NCBI GenBank assembly: GCA_005790565.1
Contig: SXUJ01000117.1
Span: 1-33,199, forward strand
Direction: 5' to 3'
From: Planctomycetia bacterium
GTDB lineage: Bacteria; Planctomycetota; Phycisphaerae; Phycisphaerales; SM1A02
DNA: 33,199 bases
Shown here: piece after piece, positions 22,905 to 30,799 of the stretch
Numbering within the stretch: the first letter of the stretch is position 1
Layout: each line of letters opens with the position of its first letter
Program-made: the position numbers and the translations under genes
Notes under the pieces: generated by a model
The model's database searches: none
What the model was told of the DNA's origin: nothing
The model's input: only the letters and a program-made list of their open reading frames with translations

Positions 22905-23585
22905 TTGCCGACCTTCGACGAAAGCCTCAAAGCCCTGCGCCAATCCATCAATGAACAGGGCGAACGCGTCCTTGCGCTCACACTCTGTGCAGTCGAGAGT
23001 TACTTCGACGGCGATCGCGAAAAGGCCCTCGCCGTCATCGCTGGCGATGAGGAAGTTGACCGCGTTGATGTGGAAATCGAGCGGAAGTCGGTGCCGCTCT
23101 TGGGAATCGGGATGAACGATGAGTTCCGCATTCGCTCGGTACTCACGATCGTCAAAGTGAACAATGAGCTCGAACGGATCGCCGATTGCGCGGTCGAGAT
23201 AGCCGAGCATGTCCTCAAGGACCAACCCGCTTCGGTGCGCGTGCCCGCGGTCTTTCGCGTGATGGCGAACAGCGTCATCGGCATGCTCCGCGACGCAAAC
23301 CGCGCGCTCGCAACCGGAAACGCGAACCTCGCGCAACAGGTACTCCTCTTCGATGACACCGTTGCGAAGTTCAAGAGTGAATTGCTCAAGACCGCGCAAG
23401 CGGATGTGGAAGATCAAACGATTACCATTGCATTCGCGTTTCGACTTCTCGGGATCACCAAGTCGATTGAGCGAATCGCCGATCATGCGACCAACATCTG
23501 CGAGCAGGTCATCTATCTGCAGGCAGGCCTCATCGTTCGGCATCGACCCGAGGGTTGGTCGGCACCCCTCCCACCAACTTCCTGA
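22905..23585 (+). CDS. phoU: PhoU-family phosphate signalling protein
   Basis: A 226-residue helical protein with the two PhoU repeats. Each has the metal-binding signature: NNELERIADCAVEIAE in the first and KSIERIADHATNICE in the second. PhoU represses the Pho regulon by linking the Pst transporter to the PhoR kinase. No pst, phoR or phoB gene is in the window. The start is TTG 22905, supported by AGGAG 7 bases upstream; the frame is open much further upstream but runs antisense through pdxJ. A TATACT box precedes it. The gene is 45 bases upstream of a UAP1-like gene and probably shares its transcript. Confidence 0.92.
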   Translation: MPTFDESLKALRQSINEQGERVLALTLCAVESYFDGDREKALAVIAGDEEVDRVDVEIERKSVPLLGIGMNDEFRIRSVLTIVKVNNELERIADCAVEIAEHVLKDQPASVRVPAVFRVMANSVIGMLRDANRALATGNANLAQQVLLFDDTVAKFKSELLKTAQADVEDQTITIAFAFRLLGITKSIERIADHATNICEQVIYLQAGLIVRHRPEGWSAPLPPTS

Positions 23586-23630
23586 TCCATCGCCTGCGTG
23601 GTCTCATCCACGCGCCGCCCCGAGTTCCGC

Positions 23631-25046
23631 ATGCAAGAACGCTTTGAATCCATCCGTCAGTCACTCGACGCAGTCGGGCAATCACATGTGCTCCGTCATT
23701 GGGGTTCCTTGCAAGCCAAGCAGCGTGCAGCGCTCCTCGCACAGTTGCAGGAACTCGACCTCGCGTTGCTCGTCCGATTGACATCGGAGACAGACGAGGC
23801 TGCGCCGGTCGACTTTGCCATGACCGAACCCGCGCTGTTCCGCGCGATCGGCGACCCGTCGCTCCCGTCCTTTCGCGCCGCTGGTGAGGAAATGCTGCGC
23901 GCGGGGAGAGTCGCAGCGTTCACCGTTGCGGGTGGTCAAGGCACACGCCTCGGCTGGCGCGGACCCAAGGGGAGTTACCCCGCGACCGTTGTCACAGGAA
24001 AGCCCTTGTTTCGCGTGTTTGCCGAACAGATCGCGGCGGCCGAGAAGCGGTACGGTCGCGTCGTTCCTTGGTACATCATGACGAGCCCGATCAACGACGA
24101 AGAAACTCGCGCGTTCTTCCAAGACAACAACTGGTTCGGCCGCAGCCCTCGCGACACCCTCTTGTTCCCGCAGGGGACGATGCCCTCGATCACCCTTGAT
24201 GGAAAACTCATCCTCGAATCCCCCTGCTCGCTCGCGCTGAATCCCGACGGCCACGGGGGATCACTCCGCGCGCTCGCCGCGAGTGGCGCAGTGGAAGACA
24301 TGAAGGCACGCGGCATCGAACAGATCAGCTACTTTCAAGTCGACAACCCGCTCGTGAAGGTGATCGATCCCGCGTTCCTTGGTCTGCATGCAACGGCACC
24401 TGATTCTTCCGGCGAAATGTCGAGCAAGATGGTCCGCAAGCGCAACGCCGCAGAAAAGGTTGGAGTGTTCTGCCATCACGCTGGCAAGACGATCGTCGTG
24501 GAGTACAGCGATCTTCCGCGCGCACTTGCAGAAGCAACCGACCCAGATGGCATGCTGCGATTCGCGGCCGGAAGCGTTGCGATCCACGCAATCTCCGTCG
24601 CATTTGTCGACCGATTGACGCAGGGCGACTTCGCGCTTCCCTTTCACCGTGCGAAGAAGAAAGTGCCGTACTACTGCGAGAGGACCGCGGCAACAATCGA
24701 GCCAAGCGAGCCCAACGCCATCAAGTTTGAGACATTCATCTTTGACGCACTCGTCCTCACCAAGCAATCGCTCCTCCTTGAAACGAGTCGCGTGGAAGAG
24801 TTCGCGCCGATCAAGAACTCCAGTGGCGAAGACAGCCCAAGTTCGAGTCATCAAACGCAGTCCAACCGCAATGGCGCATGGCTCGAACGCTTCGGGACGC
24901 AAGTCCCCCGCCGCGCCAATGGCGATGTCGATGCTCGCATCGAGATTTCTGCCGCCACCGCGCTGTACGAGGATGATCTGATGCCGCTCGCCGCAGCGGA
25001 ACAACTTCCGAAGCGGATCGTGTCTGATTCGGACGCTGTCCTCTAA
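23631..25046 (+). CDS. UDPGP-family pyrophosphorylase, UAP1-like
   Basis: A 471-residue member of the UDPGP family, which forms UDP-sugars from UTP and a sugar 1-phosphate. The nucleotide-binding loop AGGQGTRLGWRGPKG is at about residues 100-114. Further family segments are LNPDGHGG, YFQVDNPLVKVIDPAFLG, MSSKMVRKRNAAEKVGVF and KFETFIFDAL. These match the eukaryote-type UDP-N-acetylglucosamine/galactosamine pyrophosphorylases rather than bacterial GlmU, so UDP-HexNAc synthesis is the most likely activity. The preferred start is ATG 23631; a GTG at 23598 is possible. There is no clear Shine-Dalgarno, and it lies 45 bases after phoU, so it is probably read from the phoU transcript. Confidence 0.88.
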   Translation: MQERFESIRQSLDAVGQSHVLRHWGSLQAKQRAALLAQLQELDLALLVRLTSETDEAAPVDFAMTEPALFRAIGDPSLPSFRAAGEEMLRAGRVAAFTVAGGQGTRLGWRGPKGSYPATVVTGKPLFRVFAEQIAAAEKRYGRVVPWYIMTSPINDEETRAFFQDNNWFGRSPRDTLLFPQGTMPSITLDGKLILESPCSLALNPDGHGGSLRALAASGAVEDMKARGIEQISYFQVDNPLVKVIDPAFLGLHATAPDSSGEMSSKMVRKRNAAEKVGVFCHHAGKTIVVEYSDLPRALAEATDPDGMLRFAAGSVAIHAISVAFVDRLTQGDFALPFHRAKKKVPYYCERTAATIEPSEPNAIKFETFIFDALVLTKQSLLLETSRVEEFAPIKNSSGEDSPSSSHQTQSNRNGAWLERFGTQVPRRANGDVDARIEISAATALYEDDLMPLAAAEQLPKRIVSDSDAVL

Positions 25047-25062
25047 TCCTTTCAAGTATTCC

Positions 25063-25131
25063 GTGAATCGAAGTCGATGTACGCCGCGCCGACCCTGCGA
25101 GCGCGCGCCCTGTCGTGCGCATTCGATTCAC
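25063..25131 (+). other. Long-range hairpin in the leader of the membrane-protein gene
   Basis: GTGAATCGAA at 25063-25072 is exactly complementary to 25122-25131, enclosing 49 bases that are very GC-rich. It ends 12 bases before the GGAGG of the next gene. It could be an attenuating leader or the terminator of the UAP1-like gene; no T-run is present. Confidence 0.4.
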
Positions 25132-25153
25132 CGCTCCCCTTTCGGAGGTCTCC

Positions 25154-25732
25154 ATGAGCCGTTGCACGAATGTCTTCCTTGCCGCTCTTGTGGGGGCAGT
25201 CATCATGTTTGCGGCGGGTGCGGTCGCGCATATGTTCTTTCACCTCGGCGAGCGGAATTGGAGCGCGCTCCCGAACGAGAGCGCTGTGCTCAGCGAGTTC
25301 GCGGCCAACACTCGAACGCCCGGCGTCTACTTCTTCCCATTCGCCGATTGCGCCGAGACGGATGAAGCAGCGATGGCGGAGTACACGAAGAAGTATGAGA
25401 CGAGCCCGACGGGCTTGCTGTTCTACAAACCGCTCGGTGGCGACATGGACATGGGCGCAATCCTCGTAAAGGAATTCCTCGGGGGATTCATCGCGTGCGC
25501 ACTTGTCGCCTTCGTTGTCGGTTCACTTCCGGTTGGCATGCGCGGAACGGCCGTCATGTGCGGCTTGTTCGCGCTCGCGGTCTGGTGCAGCACGGAATGG
25601 TCGCATCATATTTGGTACGGCTTTCCGCTCGGATGGATCGTCGACGGCGCGATCGAATCAACCGTTGCGTGGATTCTCGCTGGTGCTGCGATAGGCAAGA
25701 TCTCAGGCGGCAAGGCCATGGTGCAAGCCTGA
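25154..25732 (+). CDS. Four-helix integral membrane protein of unknown function
   Basis: A 192-residue protein that I do not recognise. It has four hydrophobic segments: about 7-29 (VFLAALVGAVIMFAAGAVAHMFF), a second around LGGFIACALVAFVVGSL, a third around MCGLFALAVWC and a fourth around STVAWILAGAAIG. A loop of about 70 residues between helices 1 and 2 (LGERNWSALP...KPLGGDMDMG) is probably outside the cytoplasm. His residues near helix ends (AHMFFH, WSHHIW) are notable. ATG 25154 has GGAGG at 25144-25148; a longer form starting at 25115 is unlikely. Its stop directly abuts that of recJ on the other strand (TGATCA). Confidence 0.8.
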   Translation: MSRCTNVFLAALVGAVIMFAAGAVAHMFFHLGERNWSALPNESAVLSEFAANTRTPGVYFFPFADCAETDEAAMAEYTKKYETSPTGLLFYKPLGGDMDMGAILVKEFLGGFIACALVAFVVGSLPVGMRGTAVMCGLFALAVWCSTEWSHHIWYGFPLGWIVDGAIESTVAWILAGAAIGKISGGKAMVQA

Positions 25733-27565
25733 TCACCGCGCGGAGAGGGCGGCAGCGCTTCCTGACGCAACGACACGGAGGTCGACGACTTCCGCTTCGA
25801 TTTCACTCCTGCCACGAAACTTATTGAGCTTCGGCGTGAGTAATAGGTCGACGCGCGAGACACACTTCAATGCGGCAAGGTGTCTCCCAGCTCGCCACCA
25901 AGTGGCGCGCAAGAACTTCCCGCCAGACTTCAGTTGCAGCACGATATGAAGCGCGTCCCTCCCAAGCAGTGCAGGCGGCCCTGAAAACTCGACACCGCGA
26001 ACCAAGAACACCGGACTTGGATTCCCGCGACCGCACGGCTCAAGCGCGTGCATCGCATCAAGCATGCGAGTATCAAGCTCGTGTAGCTCGCATTCGACCT
26101 CGTAATCAATCACGCCCGCAGGCTGGACCTTGGCGATGCGCTCCGTCGCATACGAATTGATTGCGTCGCGAAATGCCCCGAGTTTCTCTCGCTCGCACTG
26201 CATCCCGACCGCCATCGAGTGTCCGCCATGAGTAAGGAGGTGTTCACTCGCAGCCTCAAGCGCCTTGTGCAACTCAAATCCCTCCAAGGACCGACCGGAT
26301 CCCTTGAGGTTCTCTCCCCTGCCACCCAGCAGGACGCATGGCCGACCAAATGTTTCGACAACCTTGGAGCAGGTGATCCCGATGACCCCGGGATGCCAGT
26401 CGTTGTCTGCGAGAACGATCACCGCTGTTTGGTTCTTTGGGTCCTGAAGTTGTACGCACACCTGCGCAAAGACTGCTGCTTCAATCTCCTTGCGCTCCAC
26501 ATTCAGTTTTTCGAACGTTCGAACAATCTCCAGTGAGCGCTTCGCGTCGGCGGTCGTGAATAGTTCGATGGCCTCTTCCGCGTGGCCAAGCCGCCCACAA
26601 GCATTGAGGCGCGGCGCAATCCGAAAGGCGATCGCCTCAGCCGTAATCTCCTCGCCGGTTCGGTTCGGCGGCAGCAGCGCGTCAAGGCCAGCGATCTCGG
26701 TCGATCGGATCGCCTTCAACCCGACTGCGGTGATGACTCGATTCTCGCCCTTCAGAGGGACTATGTCTGCAATGGTGCCTAGCGCGGCAAGGGGGACAAG
26801 GCGCATGAGTCGCTCACGAAGTACTTCGGCGACAGTGTCACTTCCGCAGTGTTTCACGGCGATCATCCACGCGAACTTCCATGCAACGCTCGCGCCACAA
26901 AGTTCCTTGAATCGATGCGTTGAGCCGGGGATCTGCGGATGAACCACGGCTAGTGCGTCTGGCAGTTGACCGTCCAAACGGCAGGGGTGATGGTCAGTGA
27001 TGATGAGATCGAGCGCGATGCTCTTCGCGTGCGCCGCAGGATCGATCGCGCTCACGCCGCAATCAACCGTCACGATGAGTTTCGCGCCACGATCCCGCAA
27101 ACCCGTGAGTGCGTCTGCATTGAGCCCGTACCCCTCTTCAATTCGGTGCGGCACATAGGTCGTGATCTCCCCGCTCTTTTTCATCAAGTCTCGGAGCTCG
27201 CGCAACATGTGCCAGAGAATGGCCGTTGCGGTTATGCCATCCACATCGTAATCACCGTACACAACAATGTGCTCGTTGCGCTCGATTGCCGCGAGAATCC
27301 GCCCCGCTGCCTTCTCGGCGTCAATGAGATCACGCGGGTGCTGCAGGGCGGCCAGCGATGGTCTTAGGAACCCCTCCCGCTTTGCGGGATCGCTCGCGTC
27401 GATGACTCCTCGAACCTCAAGAAACGCTTCCAGCGGCTCTTTTCCACCGAGTGCGCTTACCTCGCGCCCGCCCCATGTTCGCCACTCCCGACCGGTGATG
27501 CTCAATCGCGAATCATGCATTAGCGGCGTGGAGCGGGTGGAGGAGCGAGTGGCGGTTCGAGCCAT
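25733..27565 (-). CDS. recJ: Single-stranded-DNA exonuclease RecJ
   Basis: A 610-residue member of the DHH family. It degrades single-stranded DNA 5' to 3' in RecF-pathway recombination and in repair. The metal site is complete: GDYDVDG (D105, D107, D109), VTVDCG and TDHHP (DHH at 191-193). The DHHA1-like part carries LNACGRLGHA and THGGHSMAVG, and an OB domain ends the protein. The start is uncertain. ATG 27565 has a weak GGAA 6 bases upstream, whereas ATG 27520 (MHDSRLSITGREW) would give 595 residues closer to the family N-terminus. A short upstream reading frame overlaps both starts. Confidence 0.93.
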   Translation of the reverse strand: MARTATRSSTRSTPLMHDSRLSITGREWRTWGGREVSALGGKEPLEAFLEVRGVIDASDPAKREGFLRPSLAALQHPRDLIDAEKAAGRILAAIERNEHIVVYGDYDVDGITATAILWHMLRELRDLMKKSGEITTYVPHRIEEGYGLNADALTGLRDRGAKLIVTVDCGVSAIDPAAHAKSIALDLIITDHHPCRLDGQLPDALAVVHPQIPGSTHRFKELCGASVAWKFAWMIAVKHCGSDTVAEVLRERLMRLVPLAALGTIADIVPLKGENRVITAVGLKAIRSTEIAGLDALLPPNRTGEEITAEAIAFRIAPRLNACGRLGHAEEAIELFTTADAKRSLEIVRTFEKLNVERKEIEAAVFAQVCVQLQDPKNQTAVIVLADNDWHPGVIGITCSKVVETFGRPCVLLGGRGENLKGSGRSLEGFELHKALEAASEHLLTHGGHSMAVGMQCEREKLGAFRDAINSYATERIAKVQPAGVIDYEVECELHELDTRMLDAMHALEPCGRGNPSPVFLVRGVEFSGPPALLGRDALHIVLQLKSGGKFLRATWWRAGRHLAALKCVSRVDLLLTPKLNKFRGRSEIEAEVVDLRVVASGSAAALSAR

Positions 27566-27593
27566 AACAGTTTCCGAACGGACGATCAAACAT
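27513..27593 (-). other. Possible 26-codon upstream reading frame before recJ
   Basis: An ATG at 27593, 11 bases after a TACACT box (27605-27610), opens a 26-residue frame beginning MFDRPFGNCYG. It ends at TGA 27513-27515, overlapping the recJ N-terminus in another frame and ending just past ATG 27520. It could couple or attenuate recJ translation, or be chance. Confidence 0.25.
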
Positions 27594-27604
27594 GAGAAGC
27601 GGCG

Positions 27605-27610
27605 AGTGTA
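27605..27610 (-). promoter_or_regulatory. -10-like box TACACT upstream of recJ
   Basis: On the minus strand TACACT lies 39 bases before ATG 27565 and 11 bases before the ATG of the short upstream frame. It is the same hexamer as at rnr, the dienelactone hydrolase-like gene and the PDZ gene. Confidence 0.4.
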
Positions 27611-27833
27611 GTGCCGTCTGCCGAAACGCCTCCCAATCGCCAAATCGGGGCGGACATTTTCGCGAGATTCCCCTCACGATTCTCTTCCCAAACCCTTGAA
27701 CTTTCGTGATACTCCGCGCCATTCCCCCGAAGGACGATGCGGTGGGAAGTCCTGTGCTGCGCATTCTGCGCAATCTCAGTCTGCACTTCCTCTGGGATCG
27801 CGCGATCCCACTCCTCGCCACAAGGGACCACCC

Positions 27834-28454
27834 ATGCCACGCCGCTTCAAGACCATCCTTCTCTTCGGCGCGCCTGGTGCCGGCAAAGGCACCCAAGGCA
27901 AGATCCTCGGGAAGGTGCCGGGATTCTTCCACCTCGCCTGCGGTGATGTCTTTCGCTCGCTTGATATGTCGAGCGACCTTGGCAAGCAGTTTCTCGCCTA
28001 CTCCTCGCGCGGCGAGTTGGTTCCCGATGAACTGACAATCGAGATGTGGCGACAGAACATGCACGCGCAAACTGTGCTCAGTTTGTACAAGCCACATGTC
28101 GACATCCTCGTGCTCGACGGCATCCCTCGCAATGTGAACCAAGCCAAGCACCTCGAGAAACACCTCGATGTCCTCGAAGTGCTTCACCTTGTGTGCCCCG
28201 ACATCGAAGCGATGGTCGAGCGCATGCGCCGGCGCGCGCTCAAAGAGAACCGAATCGACGACGCCGACGAGAAGGTCATTCGCAAACGGTTCGAGGTCTA
28301 TGACCAAGAAACGAAGCCCGTCCTGGACTGCTACCCGAAGGAAATCATTCGCGAAGTCAACGCAATGGGCTCACCATCGGAAGTGCTCCAGCATGTGCTC
28401 GAACTCGTCGTGCCCGTCCAGAACAAGCACTTCCGCAATCCGCTCGCTTCCTGA
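27834..28454 (+). CDS. adk: Adenylate kinase (short form)
   Basis: A 206-residue nucleoside monophosphate kinase interconverting ATP, AMP and ADP. The P-loop is GAPGAGKGTQ (residues 12-21). The AMP-binding part has CGDVFRS and RGELVPDE, and DGIPRN replaces the usual DGFPR. The region after RMRRRALKENRIDD is short, so the long zinc-type LID insert is absent, as in short adenylate kinases. A related specificity such as UMP/CMP cannot be fully excluded by eye. AAGGGA at 27822-27827 precedes the ATG. The in-frame extension upstream to 27696 is not protein-like. It is monocistronic, with a convergent neighbour. Confidence 0.92.
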   Translation: MPRRFKTILLFGAPGAGKGTQGKILGKVPGFFHLACGDVFRSLDMSSDLGKQFLAYSSRGELVPDELTIEMWRQNMHAQTVLSLYKPHVDILVLDGIPRNVNQAKHLEKHLDVLEVLHLVCPDIEAMVERMRRRALKENRIDDADEKVIRKRFEVYDQETKPVLDCYPKEIIREVNAMGSPSEVLQHVLELVVPVQNKHFRNPLAS

Positions 28455-28505
28455 GCTTCACTCAGGCTGCGAGTGAGGAATCTGCGGCTTGGCGCAGATT
28501 CTCCG
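28455..28505 (-). repeat. Dispersed double-hairpin repeat, copy B
   Basis: It contains the perfect 9-bp hairpin GAATCTGCG (28478-28486) with CGCAGATTC (28493-28501) and the smaller CACTC/GAGTG hairpin beside it. Its minus strand aligns with copy A at 22795-22844, with paired changes in the stems. Lying between convergent adk and the PDZ gene, it may also act as a terminator. Confidence 0.5.
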
Positions 28506-28543
28506 TTGCAAGCGCTCAAACGACCGCGCTCAAGATTCGCCGC

Positions 28544-29668
28544 CTAGGGAAGTCGACTGATTTCGAGCACGATGCCGTCGACCCGCTCGGCGAGTGCGCG
28601 CAGGTGCGCCCGCGAAGCATCACTGAGCCCATCGCTCTCGGCCTGCTGACGCAGTTTTGTCGCCTCTATCAGGAGAAGCTTCATCGTCGCGTCGTCTGCG
28701 CCTCCGACCTTGCGCAGAAGCTCGAGACTCGCGAGCGCTTCACGCACGACTGGATGCGCATCAAGCGCTCGCGCCTTCTGCTCAGCCTCGACGCGCGCGG
28801 GCGCTTCGAGAACACGCGCCTTCTCCGCGAAACGCTCTGCGACCGCAGTGGCGAGTGCTTCGCGTTCGAGTGAAATCGGACTTGGCAACAGGTTGGCTGG
28901 CTCTGGTCCACCCTTCACTTCAAGCGTTTCCGTGCTTGCGAGCGCGATGTCGAACTCGTGCCGATCATGGATTGGCGCATCCTTCGCATCAAAGATCCCC
29001 TTCCCCTTCGCATCCCGCTGCTGCCGATAGAGCGAAACTGTCACCACCGTCCCAGGCTCTTTCGACTGCACAATGCGAATGAGGTCTTCACGCACTGCCA
29101 CCGCCTCACCATCAATCGCATACACGATGTCGTCGAGTCGAAGCGCTTTTTCCCCAGGCATTCCAGGAACCAGTCCTGTGACTCGAACCCCAAGGTCGTC
29201 CCGCATGGACTCCATGCGCACGCCGAGTGCGCCGCGCGGCGCCCGCAGAATGCGTTGCTGCAATGCTGAAATCAGCCGTGCGCGCGCCTCTCGATCGAGG
29301 TTGGGCCGCGCGAGAAGCGCCATGAGTTGCCGCTGATCCGCGTGGCGCTTGAGGAGCTCCTCACTTGCCCGAGATCTCACTTCAAAGGACGACGACGCGA
29401 GTTGGTCCACCATCGCAAGAAGCCATGGATCGACGACCACCGCATTCAGTTCCACATCCGTCGGAAGGGGCGGAGTCGCAACTGGTCCGCCAATCACGAT
29501 GCCGCCAGTCGCGCTGGGTTTTCTCGGAAGAGGTTGCCCGATGCCAGCACCCTGCCCTGGTCTGATGCTCGGAAGTCCTGCAGGCACTTGCGCACCGACC
29601 ATCGGCGACACAAGCAAGACCGTGAGCGCGAAGAGTTGCCGCGAAGATGTCGCGAGGTCAGAACGCAT
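28544..29668 (-). CDS. Exported PDZ-domain protein
   Basis: A 374-residue protein with a signal peptide (about 1-27, ending near VGAQ). A Pro/Gly-rich segment follows, then a short helical stretch at about 83-140 that resembles HEAT-like repeats (FEVRSRASEELLKRH). A PDZ domain is at about 145-218, with the carboxylate-binding-type loop GALGV and LRLDDIVYAIDGEAV. The last 110 residues are Ala/Glu/Leu-rich and probably coiled-coil. No protease domain is present, so it may be a periplasmic scaffold or adaptor. The ATG at 29668 follows TACACT and TGGAGT directly. It lies 56 bases after the phosphotransferase gene but seems to have its own promoter. Confidence 0.83.
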   Translation of the reverse strand: MRSDLATSSRQLFALTVLLVSPMVGAQVPAGLPSIRPGQGAGIGQPLPRKPSATGGIVIGGPVATPPLPTDVELNAVVVDPWLLAMVDQLASSSFEVRSRASEELLKRHADQRQLMALLARPNLDREARARLISALQQRILRAPRGALGVRMESMRDDLGVRVTGLVPGMPGEKALRLDDIVYAIDGEAVAVREDLIRIVQSKEPGTVVTVSLYRQQRDAKGKGIFDAKDAPIHDRHEFDIALASTETLEVKGGPEPANLLPSPISLEREALATAVAERFAEKARVLEAPARVEAEQKARALDAHPVVREALASLELLRKVGGADDATMKLLLIEATKLRQQAESDGLSDASRAHLRALAERVDGIVLEISRLP

Positions 29669-29674
29669 ACTCCA

Positions 29675-29680
29675 AGTGTA
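29675..29680 (-). promoter_or_regulatory. -10-like box TACACT close to the PDZ-protein start
   Basis: On the minus strand TACACT, TGGAGT and ATG 29668 are contiguous. The TGGAG could be a weak Shine-Dalgarno if transcription began upstream, but the spacing fits a leaderless start. Confidence 0.5.
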
Positions 29681-29724
29681 CGATCGGAAAACGCCTGTCA
29701 CCAATCGACCGCGATGCGAGAGTG

Positions 29725-30789
29725 CTAGAGCGTCGTAATCGCGCGCGATCGATCCCCGATCCAGTCAAGCATGTTCGCCACGGCCGTGAGCACGCGCTCC
29801 GCCGCGACACCCGCGAAACTTCCCTCGCGAGCAATCGGGACCGTCGCCTCCGCCGCGATCGCTTCGATCATCAGCCACGGAAGAATCGTTGCCTCCTCCG
29901 CGCTAATCTTGGTGTGCTCGTGGTAGCCGCGTATGAACGCCTGCATTCTTGCTGGATCGAGCCCCACCGGCCACTCGAGGGGATCGGCCGCTGCGCGACT
30001 CCGCAGCGAAAACTGCACGAGGCCATTCGCGATGTCAGCCGCGCGCGGCTCTTGCCGCGCGCTATCGAAGTCAATGACGGTGATGCCCCCGGTTTCCCGA
30101 AAGATCGTGTTCCCCGGATGCCAGTCTCCGTGGATCGGCTGCTGCGCCAATGCGTCGTACCCATACTTGGTCGCCTTCGACTCTGCCATCTCAAGTCGGG
30201 CTCGCACTCGTTCAAGTGCCTCTCCTAACATCGTACGATCGCACTCTGGATTCGCGTACAGCACCGCGTCGGGGATTCGCGCGATGGCCGCGTGCGCGTG
30301 CCGATTGTGATGCACTCGAGCATCGGGCATCTGCCCGACTGCACGGCAGGTGAGAAGCGCCGTGTGTAACTGCGCGAGCACCGTTCCTGCTTCGCGAGCA
30401 TGACCCTCCGACCGCGAGAAACGAACCCCTTCAACGAAGCGAAACAGTTCATAGCGGCGACCGTCAAGTTCCAGGAGTGTTTGTCCGGTGTTCCGCGTTG
30501 GAATCAACTCCGCGATGCTGATCCCACATGAGCCAACATGCTGCTGAATCGACTGGCAGAATCGCACTCGCTCCACCGAATCACGTTCGGTCGATCTGCG
30601 CTTCAGGAGGAACTCGCCCTGATCAGATCGAATACGCAGCTTCGGCGCGCGTCGAGATCCACGGTGGTACTCGCGAATCGTCTCAATCACGCCGAGGTCG
30701 AAGTGCGAAAGCACTTTCGCAATCTCCTTTGATTGAAATCGATCCCATTGGGCGCCTCGATCACCATGTTCGTCGGCGGGTCCACCCAT
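29725..30789 (-). CDS. Aminoglycoside/choline kinase-like phosphotransferase (APH family)
   Basis: A 354-residue protein with the APH-type kinase fold. The catalytic loop HGDWHPGN is at residues 220-227 (catalytic D222), and the metal-binding Asp is D240 in VIDFDSA. The ATP-binding Lys is probably K63 in EFLLKRR. The substrate is unknown; family members phosphorylate choline, homoserine, antibiotics or sugars, and nothing here indicates resistance. AAAGG overlaps the yicC stop codon and is followed after 6 bases by ATG 30789, so it is translated in step with yicC. An in-frame start at 30837 would overlap yicC and is less likely. Confidence 0.85.
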   Translation of the reverse strand: MGGPADEHGDRGAQWDRFQSKEIAKVLSHFDLGVIETIREYHRGSRRAPKLRIRSDQGEFLLKRRSTERDSVERVRFCQSIQQHVGSCGISIAELIPTRNTGQTLLELDGRRYELFRFVEGVRFSRSEGHAREAGTVLAQLHTALLTCRAVGQMPDARVHHNRHAHAAIARIPDAVLYANPECDRTMLGEALERVRARLEMAESKATKYGYDALAQQPIHGDWHPGNTIFRETGGITVIDFDSARQEPRAADIANGLVQFSLRSRAAADPLEWPVGLDPARMQAFIRGYHEHTKISAEEATILPWLMIEAIAAEATVPIAREGSFAGVAAERVLTAVANMLDWIGDRSRAITTL

Positions 30790-30799
30790 CACGAGCCTT

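Noticed and set aside
25118-25133. ATTCGATTCACC, similar to a tRNA T-loop
   Set aside because: No acceptor stem, anticodon arm or D-arm can be fitted around it; it is one arm of the leader hairpin.
27513-28307. 264-codon minus-strand frame opposite adk
   Set aside because: Most of it is a shadow of adenylate kinase. Only the last 27 codons, behind a TACACT box, were kept as a tentative upstream frame.
29709-29720. GAGTGCTAG resembling half of a CIRCE (HrcA) operator
   Set aside because: No matching TTAGCACTC arm lies at the required spacing. The site covers the stop codon of the phosphotransferase gene and is far from any chaperone gene.
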